DNA of 64,000 nucleotides, from assembly GCA_023336205.1 (NCBI GenBank), contig JALQCR010000008.1, positions 124,001 to 188,000 on the forward strand, given 5' to 3'. Origin of the DNA: Pseudanabaena sp. Salubria-1 (GTDB taxonomy: Bacteria > Cyanobacteriota > Cyanobacteriia > Pseudanabaenales > Pseudanabaenaceae). A program made the translations under genes and the position numbers. The notes under the pieces were generated by a model. That model made no database searches. It worked only from the letters and a program-made list of their open reading frames with translations, and was not told the origin of the DNA. Below are positions 54,078-62,700 of the stretch, piece by piece; within the stretch, counting starts at the first letter, position 1; the number at the start of each line of letters is the position of its first letter.

Positions 54078-56729
54078 ATGAATAATGCGATCGGTATTGC
54101 GATGTTGACTTTTTTGGCTTGTGGGCAGGTGCAGATAGTGATGAGTGAAAGCGTCCAAGCGCAAACAACTCAAGATCGTAAAGCAGATGCAGATAAACTG
54201 TTGCAACGAGGAATTCAGCAATATCAAATTAGCCAATTTGAAGAGGCATTTCAGTATTGGCAGCAAGCATTGGCAATCTATCGGGAAATCAAAGACCGTC
54301 TCGGTGAGGGAGCATCGCTGGGAAATCTGGGAATCGCTTACGGTTCCCTCAACAAATATGAAAAAGCGATCGAGTTCCATCTGCAAAGCTTAGCGATTGA
54401 TCGGGAAATCAAAGACCGTCTCGGTGAGGGACAGTCACTGAGAAATCTGGGAATCGCTTATTATTTCCTCGGCAAATATGACAAAGCGATCGAGTTCCAA
54501 CTGCAAAGCTTAGCCATCGCTCGGGAAATCAAAGATCGTCTCGGTGAGGGAAATGCGCTGGGAAATCTGGGACTCTCTTACGATTCCCTCGGCAAATATG
54601 ACAAAGCAATCGAGTTCCATCTGCAATACTTAGCGATCGCGCGGGAGATCAAAAACCGTCTCGGTGAGGGACAGTCGCTGGGAAATCTGGGAAACGCTTA
54701 CCGAAACCTCGGCAAATATGACAAAGCGATCGAGTACCAACTGCAAAGCTTAGAAATCAAGCGGGAAATCAAAGACCGTCTCGGTGAGGGAAATGCGCTA
54801 GGAAATCTGGGAAACGCTTACTTTGCCCTCGGCAAATATGACAAAGCGATCGAGTTCCATCTGCAAAGCTTAGCGATCGCGCGGGAAATCAAAGACCGTC
54901 GCGGTGAGGGACAGTCGCTGGGAAGTCTGGGAAACGCTTACGATTCCCTCGGCAAATATGAAAAAGCGATCGAGTTCCAACTGCAAAGCTTAGCCATCGC
55001 TCGGGAAATCAAAAACCGTCTCGGTGAGGGAAATGCGCTGGGAAATCTGGGGAGCGATTACTATGCCCTCGGCAAATATGAAAAAGCGATCGAGTTCTAT
55101 CTGCAAAGCTTAGCGATCGCGCAGGAAATCGAAAACCTTAGTGGTGAAGGAGTTTGGCTGGGAAATCTGGGTACTAGCTTTGAAAATCTCAAACAACCCG
55201 AACTCGCAATTCTCTTTTACAAACAATCCGTCAATGTAACTGAAACCATCCGTAAAGACATTCGTAAACTCGATAAAGACACTCAAAAATCCTATCTCGC
55301 TACAGTCGAGAAAACTTACCGCAATCTTGCCGACTTACTTCTCAAGCAAGATCGCATCCTCGAAGCCCAACAAGTCCTCGACCTCCTCAAAGTCCAAGAA
55401 CTCAGCGACTACCTCAAAACCGTGCGCGGAAACACCCAAACCGCCCAAGGCATCGACCTCCAACGCCCCGAACAAAACATCATCGCCCTCGCCAGTGAAC
55501 TCACCAACCTCCAACAAAAAGACCGCGACAACAAACTCAGCGATACCGAACAACAACGCCTCGCCCAACTAGTCCAAACTGAACGCGATCAAAACAAACA
55601 ATTTAACTCCTTCCTCAATAGCCCCGAAATCAAAAAACTGATTACCGAACTACGCCGCGTTGAAGACCAGCAAAACCTCAACCTCTCTAGCTATCGCAAA
55701 CTCCAAAAAGATGTGCTTACTCAAATTCCCAAAGCCCTCCTGCTCTATCCTCTGATCCTAGACGATCGTATCGAGCTAATCATCATCAATGCCAAAACTC
55801 CACCCCTGCGCCGCACCGTCAAAATAAAACGTGAACAACTCAACCAAGAAATAGTTGACTTTCTTAGTGGGCTTCGCGACTCTGGCTCCGAAGATGTTAA
55901 AGAACCCGCCCAAAAGCTCTATAAAATCCTGATTCAACCATTTGAAGCAGAGCTAAGAGAGCTAAAAATTGACACGATTATCTATGCTCCCGACGGACAA
56001 CTACGCTATATTCCCCTATCGGCGCTCCATGATGGCAAACAATGGCTAGTCGAACGTTATCGCGTTAACAACATCACCGCCGAGTCCCTCACCTCCTTTA
56101 CACCCAAACCACTTGCAAAACCACGCATTCTTGCAGGCGCATTTGGCGGCAAAGCAGGAGATAAAACTCGTGCAGGATTTGATGGTTTACCCGCCACTCT
56201 CATCGAAGTCCAAAAAATTGCCAGTCTGTTCCCCAATACCACCACCTTCACCGAAGCCGAATTTAGCAAACAAATCACCGAAACCAAAGCCAATTCCCAC
56301 ACGATTCTGCATCTCGCTACCCACGGACAGTTATCAGTGGGAACACCCGAAGACTCTTTTATCCTGTTTGGCAATGGCGAAAAGGCGACGATTAGGGAGA
56401 TTCAAGATTGGTCACTAAGTAATGTGGATTTAGTGATCCTCAGCGCTTGTCAGTCAGGTATCGGCAGCAAATTAGGCACTGGCGTTGAGATCTTAGGATT
56501 AGGCTATCAAATGCAAGCGGCAGGAGCCAGAGTTGCGATCGCATCTCTCTGGTTAGTCAATGATGTTGGGACTCAAGCACTCATGACTGCTTTTTATAGT
56601 GAACTTCAAAAAGGTGATGTCACGGTTACGGAAGCTTTACGCAGAGCGCAAGTTTCTCTAATCAAATCGCCACAATATAATCATCCTAATTATTGGTCAG
56701 CATTCTTTGCGATCGGCAATGGACTGTAA
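54078..56729 (+). CDS. Secreted TPR-CHAT protein, paralogue 2
   Basis: An 883-residue paralogue of the gene at 47647. The signal peptide is NNAIGIAMLTFLACGQVQIV; ATG 54069 is an alternative start, three residues longer. Nine 40-residue tetratricopeptide repeats follow (up to about residue 360), then a charged coiled coil of about 130 residues, then the CHAT domain with His in LHLATHGQL (about 748) and Cys in VILSACQSG (about 790). The gene ends 40 bp inside the convergent flavoprotein gene. The repeats are nearly identical at DNA level, unlike those of the paralogue. Confidence 0.88.
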   Translation: MNNAIGIAMLTFLACGQVQIVMSESVQAQTTQDRKADADKLLQRGIQQYQISQFEEAFQYWQQALAIYREIKDRLGEGASLGNLGIAYGSLNKYEKAIEFHLQSLAIDREIKDRLGEGQSLRNLGIAYYFLGKYDKAIEFQLQSLAIAREIKDRLGEGNALGNLGLSYDSLGKYDKAIEFHLQYLAIAREIKNRLGEGQSLGNLGNAYRNLGKYDKAIEYQLQSLEIKREIKDRLGEGNALGNLGNAYFALGKYDKAIEFHLQSLAIAREIKDRRGEGQSLGSLGNAYDSLGKYEKAIEFQLQSLAIAREIKNRLGEGNALGNLGSDYYALGKYEKAIEFYLQSLAIAQEIENLSGEGVWLGNLGTSFENLKQPELAILFYKQSVNVTETIRKDIRKLDKDTQKSYLATVEKTYRNLADLLLKQDRILEAQQVLDLLKVQELSDYLKTVRGNTQTAQGIDLQRPEQNIIALASELTNLQQKDRDNKLSDTEQQRLAQLVQTERDQNKQFNSFLNSPEIKKLITELRRVEDQQNLNLSSYRKLQKDVLTQIPKALLLYPLILDDRIELIIINAKTPPLRRTVKIKREQLNQEIVDFLSGLRDSGSEDVKEPAQKLYKILIQPFEAELRELKIDTIIYAPDGQLRYIPLSALHDGKQWLVERYRVNNITAESLTSFTPKPLAKPRILAGAFGGKAGDKTRAGFDGLPATLIEVQKIASLFPNTTTFTEAEFSKQITETKANSHTILHLATHGQLSVGTPEDSFILFGNGEKATIREIQDWSLSNVDLVILSACQSGIGSKLGTGVEILGLGYQMQAAGARVAIASLWLVNDVGTQALMTAFYSELQKGDVTVTEALRRAQVSLIKSPQYNHPNYWSAFFAIGNGL
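54240..55140 (+). repeat. Near-identical 120-bp tandem repeats in the TPR region
   Basis: From about 54290 the sequence AAAGACCGTCTCGGTGAGGG recurs every 120 bp, with long identical stretches, for seven to eight units. Synonymous sites are conserved too. This indicates recent expansion or gene conversion. Confidence 0.85.
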
Positions 56730-57985
56730 AACTCAGCATTTATACCCTGAGCAGCAATCCAAGCCGTAGTCCATGCGCTCTGGAAATTAAAACCACCCGT
56801 CACACCATCTATATCCAACACTTCACCCGCGAAAAACAAACCTTGGCAAATCTTACTTTCCATCGTCTGAAAATTAACATCTTGCAAACGAATCCCACCA
56901 CAAGTTACAAACTCATCTTTAAACACACCCTTGCCCGCGATCGCATATTCACTGGCGCTTAGTACATTCACAATTTGCTGAATGGCTCTATTAGAAATAT
57001 CTGCCCAGCGTTTCTCTAGTTCCACTTCAGCTTTATCGAGCAGATATTCCCATAGACGAAGTGAGATATCCACAGGACAATAATTAGATACAAATTTCTT
57101 GGGCTGCTCAGTCTTCGCACTCAGCAAAATCTGCTTGATTGCTTCTACCTTAAGCGAAGGAATCCAATTAACCGCTAATTTTGCCTGATAGTTGCAATCA
57201 TGCAATTCTCGCGCCGCCCATGCTGACAACTTTAAAACGGCGGGGCCACTCAATCCCCAATGGGTAATTAACAGAGCACCCGATTGTTCCAATTGATTTC
57301 GAGCAGATTTTTTCTTTTCAGGATTAGAATTTGATATTAATAGCTTTACTGTGGCGGGGTTAACGCTGACTCCAGCCAGTTCATGAAGTTTAGAATCTTT
57401 AATATTAAATGTAAAAAGTGAAGGGACAGGAGGTTCCAGCTCATGTCCTAGCGATCGCGCGATCGCATAGCCAGATGGACTGCTACCAGTAGCAAGTAAT
57501 AGGCGATCGCAAAGTATATTCTCGCCATTTTTGAGAATCACATCAAATTTGTTATCTCCCAAACGCTCAATTTTTTGAACTAGAACATTATTGCGGAGAA
57601 CCACACCAGCTTTTTTAGCCGCAAACATCAACGCTTCCACAATAGTTTCTGAATCATCAGTAACAGGAAACATTCTGCCATCTGCTTCCGTTTTTAGCTT
57701 CACTCCTTCTGCATTAAACCAGCGCACTACATCTAAAGCCTGAAACTGTGAAAATGCTCCCCGTAAAGCTTTGCTGCCTCTTGGATAGTTCAGAACTAAT
57801 TGCGAAGGTTCAAAACAATGATGGGTAACATTGCAGCGTCCTCCGCCTGAAATTCGCACCTTGGCAAGCGGCTGTCGTCCTGCCTCTAATAAAGTTACTC
57901 GCGTATGTGGTGCTTGCGCCGCATGGATTGCCCCGAAAAAACCTGCGGCTCCGCCACCAATAACTACAACTTCTGTACTTGCCAT
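56690..57985 (-). CDS. HI0933/YhiN-family flavoprotein
   Basis: A 431-residue FAD-binding protein. The dinucleotide fold EVVVIGGGAAGFFGAIHAA starts it, and KVRISGGGRCNVTHHCFEP is the family hallmark. The C-terminal FAD contact is CQGLFFAGEVLDIDGVTGGFNFQSAWTTAWIA. The function is unproven in most members; proposed substrates include tRNA or redox partners. Its last 40 bp overlap the convergent TPR-CHAT gene. Confidence 0.9.
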   Translation of the reverse strand: MASTEVVVIGGGAAGFFGAIHAAQAPHTRVTLLEAGRQPLAKVRISGGGRCNVTHHCFEPSQLVLNYPRGSKALRGAFSQFQALDVVRWFNAEGVKLKTEADGRMFPVTDDSETIVEALMFAAKKAGVVLRNNVLVQKIERLGDNKFDVILKNGENILCDRLLLATGSSPSGYAIARSLGHELEPPVPSLFTFNIKDSKLHELAGVSVNPATVKLLISNSNPEKKKSARNQLEQSGALLITHWGLSGPAVLKLSAWAARELHDCNYQAKLAVNWIPSLKVEAIKQILLSAKTEQPKKFVSNYCPVDISLRLWEYLLDKAEVELEKRWADISNRAIQQIVNVLSASEYAIAGKGVFKDEFVTCGGIRLQDVNFQTMESKICQGLFFAGEVLDIDGVTGGFNFQSAWTTAWIAAQGINAEFYSPLPIAKNADQ

Positions 57986-57998
57986 GCTTAATCCCTAA

Positions 57999-58031
57999 TA
58001 AGATAGGCGGCGCTTCGCGCCGCCTATCTTA
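57999..58031. terminator. Palindrome at the end of the small secreted protein gene
   Basis: Perfect 15-bp arms (57999-58013 and 58017-58031) with a TTC loop and the core GGCGGCGCTTCGCGCCGCC. It includes the stop codon of the gene at 58029-58337. Confidence 0.85.
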
Positions 58032-58337
58032 GATTTTACCATTTCGACAAGATTGAAAAATATTGATTACATCTTGAGGTACTTGCTTAGTCTCTCTTGC
58101 GGCGGTGTCAATCTTTAAGAACTCCGCAAAGGTATATTGCGATCGCAATTTGTCTAAACTACAAATACAAAATTCTTTGCTATTAGTAAATCCACAACCT
58201 TTCATGAAAGTCCTAGTTACTTCTTGAGGATATTCGTACTTCTCTTGAGTAGCAGGCTTATTCTCTTCTGCCCCAGCCATAGAGATTCCAGAGACAGCTA
58301 AAACAAATGTGGTGAGAGCAAGTAGATAGTAGCGCAT
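58029..58337 (-). CDS. Small secreted Cys-containing protein
   Basis: A 102-residue protein with a clear signal peptide (YYLLALTTFVLAVSGISMAGA, cleavage near residue 23). The mature part has four Cys (GCGFTNSKEFCICSLDKL and SCRNG) and could form disulfides. It resembles short exported cyanobacterial proteins without known function. Confidence 0.75.
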   Translation of the reverse strand: MRYYLLALTTFVLAVSGISMAGAEENKPATQEKYEYPQEVTRTFMKGCGFTNSKEFCICSLDKLRSQYTFAEFLKIDTAARETKQVPQDVINIFQSCRNGKI

Positions 58338-58446
58338 ATTTACTTTTGTTGATAATCGTTGCTGAGCGCGTAGATGATTATATTAGCAAGTAGAAGCAGC
58401 GCTTTGTAATTCCCTGAAGCCAAAATATATCTTGTCGCAAAGAAAG

Positions 58447-58490
58447 AACCAGTTTTTTGTGGCGCGGCTTCGCCACAAAAAACTGGTTCC
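58447..58490. repeat. Palindrome in the gap before the histidine kinase
   Basis: 19-bp perfect arms (58447-58465 and 58472-58490) enclose CGGCTT. The outer sequence AGAACCAGTTTTTTGT matches the palindrome at 26802. The rest of 58338-58612 shows no gene. Confidence 0.8.
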
Positions 58491-58612
58491 TTATTAAATC
58501 TCGTCGATGTAATGCCTTTTGACTTATGCAATTTCTATCATCGGGATGACTGCATAGATTACGGTTTCATGACAACATCTATATAGTCATCCCGTATTGA
58601 TTGAGCGTTTGA

Positions 58613-59695
58613 ATGAAATCTCCTGACCGTTTACTAATTGTTGATGATGTGCCAGACAATCTATTTCTTGTTCGCACGATCCTTGAAGAAGAGGGATATG
58701 AAATTATCACATTATCAAATGGTCAAGATGCACTAAAGATTATTGAGACTGAGCCTCCAGACTTGATTTTGCTGGATGTAATGATGCCCGTGATGGATGG
58801 TTACGAGGTGACACGGCGCGTCAGAGCCATGAAAGATTTGCCATTTATTCCGATTTTGTTGATTACGGCTTACGATCGCGCTAATGCCGTCAAAGGCTTA
58901 GACCTCGGCGCAGATGAATTTATTCGCAAGCCAATTGAAGCTGATGAGCTATTGGCAAGAGTAAGATCATTGCTGCGTTTAAAACATAGTATTGCGGAGC
59001 GCGATCGCATTGATCGACAAAGACAGGATTTTGTATCACGCTTAACCCATGACTTACGGACACCATTAGTAGCCGCAGATCGTATGTTATGGCTATTACA
59101 AGATGGTGTATTGGGGGAGATTTCGCCCGAAATTTGCGAAGCTCTAAAAATTATGGGGCGCAGCAACAGCAATTTGCTGGAAATGGTAAATAAGCTTTTA
59201 GATGTGTATCGCTATGAATCTGGTAGTAAAACTATTAATTTGCAGTCGTTAGACTTGAAAGAATTACTCGATCAAGTTGTGCAGGAACTTAAACCGATCG
59301 CTATTTCAAAAAATCTGGAACTGATCGCCGATCTTGAAGATATTTGCCTCGTTAAGGGCGATCGTTTAGAACTATTGCGTGTATTTAATAATCTGATCGG
59401 GAATGCTCTCAAATTCACCGAATCTGGCAGCGTTCATGTTAGCCTGAAATTAGATCGATCCGAGGCAATAATTGCGATCGCAGATACAGGTACAGGGGTT
59501 CCTTTAGAAGAGCAGCCGTTCTTATTCCAAAGATTTAGCCAAGGCAATCACCAAAAACAAGGTAGTGGCTTAGGATTATATCTATCTCACTATATTGTCA
59601 ATGCCCATAATGGCAAAATCTTAGTTAAGTCACCTAACTTGGACTCCCGAAAAGGTTCTACATTCTTCGTGCATTTGCCCATTATTAAGCCATGA
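58613..59695 (+). CDS. REC-histidine kinase hybrid
   Basis: A 360-residue signalling protein. The N-terminal receiver has LLIVDDVPDN, the phospho-acceptor Asp in LILLDVMMPVMDGYE and the Lys in FIRKPIEADEL. A coiled linker leads to HisKA with FVSRLTHDLRTPL (phospho-His at about 150), then the ATPase domain with N box NNLIGNALKF, G1 IADTGTGVP and G2 QGSGLGLYLS. It is cytosolic and lacks its own sensor, so it is probably driven by phosphorylation of the receiver. It overlaps the next gene by four bases. Confidence 0.93.
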   Translation: MKSPDRLLIVDDVPDNLFLVRTILEEEGYEIITLSNGQDALKIIETEPPDLILLDVMMPVMDGYEVTRRVRAMKDLPFIPILLITAYDRANAVKGLDLGADEFIRKPIEADELLARVRSLLRLKHSIAERDRIDRQRQDFVSRLTHDLRTPLVAADRMLWLLQDGVLGEISPEICEALKIMGRSNSNLLEMVNKLLDVYRYESGSKTINLQSLDLKELLDQVVQELKPIAISKNLELIADLEDICLVKGDRLELLRVFNNLIGNALKFTESGSVHVSLKLDRSEAIIAIADTGTGVPLEEQPFLFQRFSQGNHQKQGSGLGLYLSHYIVNAHNGKILVKSPNLDSRKGSTFFVHLPIIKP

Positions 59696-60258
59696 GTACT
59701 CTTCAACTTCAGTACGACACGCTCCTCAGCCATTACAGCAATCCTCTCGAAGCGATCTCACTCTTGAGAGAATATCGTCCATATTTTGAGCTGATTCCCA
59801 GTCTGCGTCGTCCCGTTGACAGCTTGATTTCGATTCCCTTTCCAGTCGTGCAACTTACTAGTCCCAACTTGACTCAAAGTCACGTTCAGTTGCAATGCGA
59901 TCTAGCCTTGATCATGTGTGATCCTGACTGGAAAGTCAAAACTGGTCAAGAAATTTTTGTATTTATCCATCGACCTAACGAAGACTACTCCGCATTATTG
60001 CAACGCTGGCGACAAGTAGAAGTGGCTCTCGGCGAAGAATATTATTGGCTGTTACCTTGGAAGCATCGCAGTATCATTAGCGATCGCGGTGAATACCATT
60101 ATCCGCTTTTTGTCACGCTCGATTATTCACCAGCTCGTATTCATAAAGGTTTAGAAGGTGCATCGCTTCCTCATGTTAAGGCAGCCAGTCTAGCGATCGA
60201 TCATCCCCCAGACATTGAAGAAAATCAAGAAGCTCCTATCTGTGATCCGACTCAATAG
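59692..60258 (+). CDS. Hypothetical protein coupled to the histidine kinase
   Basis: A 188-residue soluble protein with no recognised domain. Distinctive parts are PSLRRPVDSLISIPFPVV, QCDLALIMCDPDWKVKTGQ and LGEEYYWLLPWKHRSIISDRG. The ATGA overlap with the kinase gene indicates co-translation and a linked task, perhaps as output or regulator; this is inference. Confidence 0.75.
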   Translation: MSTLQLQYDTLLSHYSNPLEAISLLREYRPYFELIPSLRRPVDSLISIPFPVVQLTSPNLTQSHVQLQCDLALIMCDPDWKVKTGQEIFVFIHRPNEDYSALLQRWRQVEVALGEEYYWLLPWKHRSIISDRGEYHYPLFVTLDYSPARIHKGLEGASLPHVKAASLAIDHPPDIEENQEAPICDPTQ

Positions 60259-60309
60259 ATTTATAACAATTCTCAAAATGGCGTTGCCATTTTGAGAATT
60301 GTTATAAAT
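60259..60309. terminator. Bidirectional terminator palindrome
   Basis: 24-bp perfect arms (60259-60282 and 60286-60309) with a GTT loop and a GC-GTT-GC tip, between two convergent genes. Confidence 0.9.
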
Positions 60310-61394
60310 CATAGTGTTCCCGATCGCAGTTTAGTCCAGATATCCTTATACTGCGTAAGCGTTGATGGCGGCAAAGGTGACATTAATTCACTCTTTGCCA
60401 AAATATCTTGAGAGAAAAACTTGATCGGATCAGACTTAACACTAGCGGGAACCATCTCTAATTCACTCGATGGGCTAATCGCATCGGTCAAGGATGTTAT
60501 TTGAGCAGCGACCTCAGGTGTCAAACAGAAATTCATCCATTCCATTGCCGCGATCTCAACTTCACCTTTAGGTATCACCCAAATATCACTCCAAAGCACT
60601 GTGCCATCTTGGGGGATTACCACTTTGAGATTAGGGTTTGTCCTTTGAGATTTGTACATATCACTCGTCCACCCCACGGCGGCAAGCGTATCGTCGGCTA
60701 ATAGAGATTGTAGATAATTATCAGAAGAGTAGGTTAAAACCTGAGAGTTAAGGCTCTTTAGCTCTTGGGTAAGTTTTGTGAGAAGGTCAGGACGTTCAAC
60801 TAAGTTTTCTGGCTGATCGCGTAGCCCCATCTTTTTTAAAACTAGCCCGATCACTTCACGGGCATCGTCTGGCAATGTTAGTTTTAGTTTTAATTCTGGT
60901 CGCCATAGGTCAGCCCATTGAGTAATCTCAAATTTCAGCTTGTCACTGCGATAGGCGATCGCTGTTGCGCCCCAACGATAAGGAATGCCCCAGACTTGAT
61001 TATTGCGTGTAACGCTTTGTTGCCACAAAGGCGAAAGTTTTTGCCATTTTGGGATTTTTGCTAATAGGCTGGGAGTAATTGGTTGGATTAAAGATTGGGC
61101 GATCGCCTGATCTAACCAACTATCTCCGATACTCATTAAATGAGGCGCTTTATCTTTAGGAATGTTTGGATAGTTTTGCAGTTCTTGCCAAAGTTTTGAG
61201 GGCAGATTCTCTGCTTTAAATTCGAGTTTCTTTTGAGAAGCTGACTCAAACTGATTAATTACTTTACTGGGTATTGCCCCTAGCAAACCCACAATGCGCA
61301 AGCGCTCACGTTGGTCAAAAGGATTTGACCATTGACATCCCCCAATCGATGCGATCGTCGCACCGCCCAAAACTAAAAACTTACGTCTATCCAT
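60309..61394 (-). CDS. Lipoprotein solute-binding protein (PotD-like)
   Basis: A 361-residue extracytoplasmic binding protein. The N-terminus MDRRKFLVLGGATIASIGGC carries a twin-Arg-like pair and a lipobox ending at Cys20, so it should be anchored in the outer face of the membrane. The body has the periplasmic-binding fold of spermidine/putrescine-type proteins (VWGIPYRWGATAIAYRSDKL, AAVGWTSDMY, WVIPKGEVEIAAMEWMNF). No permease or ATPase gene is next to it. The ligand is not determined. Confidence 0.85.
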   Translation of the reverse strand: MDRRKFLVLGGATIASIGGCQWSNPFDQRERLRIVGLLGAIPSKVINQFESASQKKLEFKAENLPSKLWQELQNYPNIPKDKAPHLMSIGDSWLDQAIAQSLIQPITPSLLAKIPKWQKLSPLWQQSVTRNNQVWGIPYRWGATAIAYRSDKLKFEITQWADLWRPELKLKLTLPDDAREVIGLVLKKMGLRDQPENLVERPDLLTKLTQELKSLNSQVLTYSSDNYLQSLLADDTLAAVGWTSDMYKSQRTNPNLKVVIPQDGTVLWSDIWVIPKGEVEIAAMEWMNFCLTPEVAAQITSLTDAISPSSELEMVPASVKSDPIKFFSQDILAKSELMSPLPPSTLTQYKDIWTKLRSGTL

Positions 61395-61424
61395 GACTTA
61401 ATTATAAAACCGATTTTGGAGTTT

Positions 61425-61446
61425 GGGGGGGGGGGGGGGGGGGGGG
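61425..61446. other. Run of 22 G, probable artefact
   Basis: A homopolymer followed by CGCG and then A and T runs (61447-61478). It marks the beginning of a stretch full of indels. Comparable runs occur at 6745 and 62604. Confidence 0.6.
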
Positions 61447-61499
61447 CGCGAAAAAAAGAGTTTTTTTTAACTGAATATTTGAAAGCACTGCTTTTACAC

Positions 61500-61536
61500 A
61501 ATATTGAAGACGGCGCAAAGCGCTATCTTCAATATT
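61500..61536. repeat. Imperfect palindrome at the end of the broken membrane protein gene
   Basis: AATATTGAAGACGGCGC (61500-61516), AAA, GCGCTATCTTCAATATT (61520-61536). Two mismatches may be sequence errors in this low-quality stretch. The tip is GC-AAA-GC. Confidence 0.6.
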
Positions 61537-62290
61537 ATTTTACAAATGGACGCATCAGTAAATAGCCTGCACCAAAGGAAGTCAGAACGATCGCCACAAT
61601 TGTGACAGTCAGTACCCAGCCACTTAAACCAGATGTTTCGCTAGAGTCTTCTATAGACTCAGTACGTAGGGGACGAGAAGATATTTCTTCACGAATTTCT
61701 AACTTAGGTAATACTTTTGCAGGTCAGTGCAGGTTCAGGAGCCTCAAAGGCAGCAAAAGAACTATCGTAATATAAGGCTTCGCTCACCGTTGGTTCATTA
61801 TCATTTTGAGTTGCTGAATTATTAGCGGCTGCCTTGCTCTAGAAATTGCTTCTTGGACCAGCACTATTTTTTCTGCTGTGCCTTTACTTTACGGGAACTA
61901 ACCTGTGTTGCAGGTTTATCTACAGAGCGAGGTTTAGCCGCAGGAGGGCGACCTTGGGGCTGTGGATTGCCTTCTTGATAGCGCGGATCAACTTGCGAGA
62001 AGAAGCACGAATACCTGCTAAGACGTCTGTTAGCTTTGAATCAGAGTAAATTAGACTGGGTAGATAGTTTGCACTCGATCTGTGGATTGGGCGATCGCTT
62101 CAAGCTCTTGCAGCCATTTGATTTTGCTTCGTTAGTTGCTCATTCTGCAACTGAAAAAAGATAACTGGCAGGTAGATTGCAACTCCTGTGGCTCTCGATA
62201 TACAGTCACAGGTACTGAGCCTGATAACCAGATTGAAGTCTGATAACCAGAATGGGAAGTTGTAGGTTTAAAGACTGGATTGGCTTGCAT
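61535..62290 (-). pseudogene. Single-pass membrane protein of a cyanobacterial family, frameshifted
   Basis: Pieces in different frames form one protein: an N-terminus QANPVFKPTTSHSGYQTSIW.. VPVTVYREPQELQ, a middle VDPRYQEGNPQPQGRPPAAK and SRKVKAQQKK, then ATQNDNEPTVSEALYYDSSF, and a C-terminus SGWVLTVTIVAIVLTSFGAGYLLMRPF, a single membrane segment. The order is that of a small cyanobacterial family I recall with a VPxxVYRE coiled-coil start and a terminal membrane anchor. At least three frameshifts are needed, and sequencing errors are more likely than true decay. Confidence 0.6.
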
Positions 62291-62369
62291 GGGCAGCAGC
62301 ACCGTAGACCGTAAATTTAGTCGAGACTATACCATATGGTTGCTCTTTTTCGCTAATTTACAATAGGTT

Positions 62370-62604
62370 ATGCTTTTATTACAGTTCAGTACTTCTCACT
62401 ATTGTCGTAAACTGGGCTGGCTCTTGGCTAAACAGATTCCCTATCAAGTCGAAAATCTGACTCCTGGATTACATATTTTACAGAGTTAAACCTCTTTCTG
62501 GCTCATATACTGTGCAGTGCTGGCCACCACAACAAAAAACTGTCCCGCTGTAGTTGGTGATTCTACCAGAAATTATTAGGTTTCTTGAATCTATCAGCCT
62601 GATC
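62370..62604 (+). pseudogene. Glutathione S-transferase N-terminal fragment, frameshifted
   Basis: The first frame reads MLLLQFSTSHYCRKLGWLLA and QIPYQVENLTPGLH, a thioredoxin-fold GST start with the SHYCRK active-site region. In other frames it continues KPLSGS, VLATTTKNCPAVVGDST and IIRFLES, as GST domains do. About four small indels break it, and the rest of the gene is missing after the C run at 62604. Confidence 0.65.
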
Positions 62605-62646
62605 CCCCCCCCCCCCCCCGCCCCCCCCCCCCCCCCCCCCCCCCCC
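62604..62646. other. Run of C with one G, probable artefact
   Basis: About 43 bases, nearly all C, truncate the GST-like gene. This is the complement of the G runs at 6745 and 61425 and probably has the same technical origin. Confidence 0.6.
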
Positions 62647-62662
62647 TCACACTATTTGGGTT

Positions 62663-62700
62663 TTGATTGAAGTTATGGCAAAGCAATGGCTTCAATCAAT
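62663..62700. terminator. Imperfect palindrome at the end of the AmpG-like gene
   Basis: TTGATTGAAG and CTTCAATCAA surround inner bases with a GC-AAA-GC tip. The stop codon of the transporter lies in the right arm. Confidence 0.65.

Noticed and set aside
54240..55140. CRISPR-like array or satellite DNA
   Set aside because: The 120-bp period is translated without interruption as 40-residue tetratricopeptide repeats, and there are no spacers. No CRISPR array or cas gene is seen in the window.
47647..56729. CHAT proteases as part of a type III CRISPR (Craspase-like) system
   Set aside because: Both have N-terminal signal peptides, and no cas genes are nearby.
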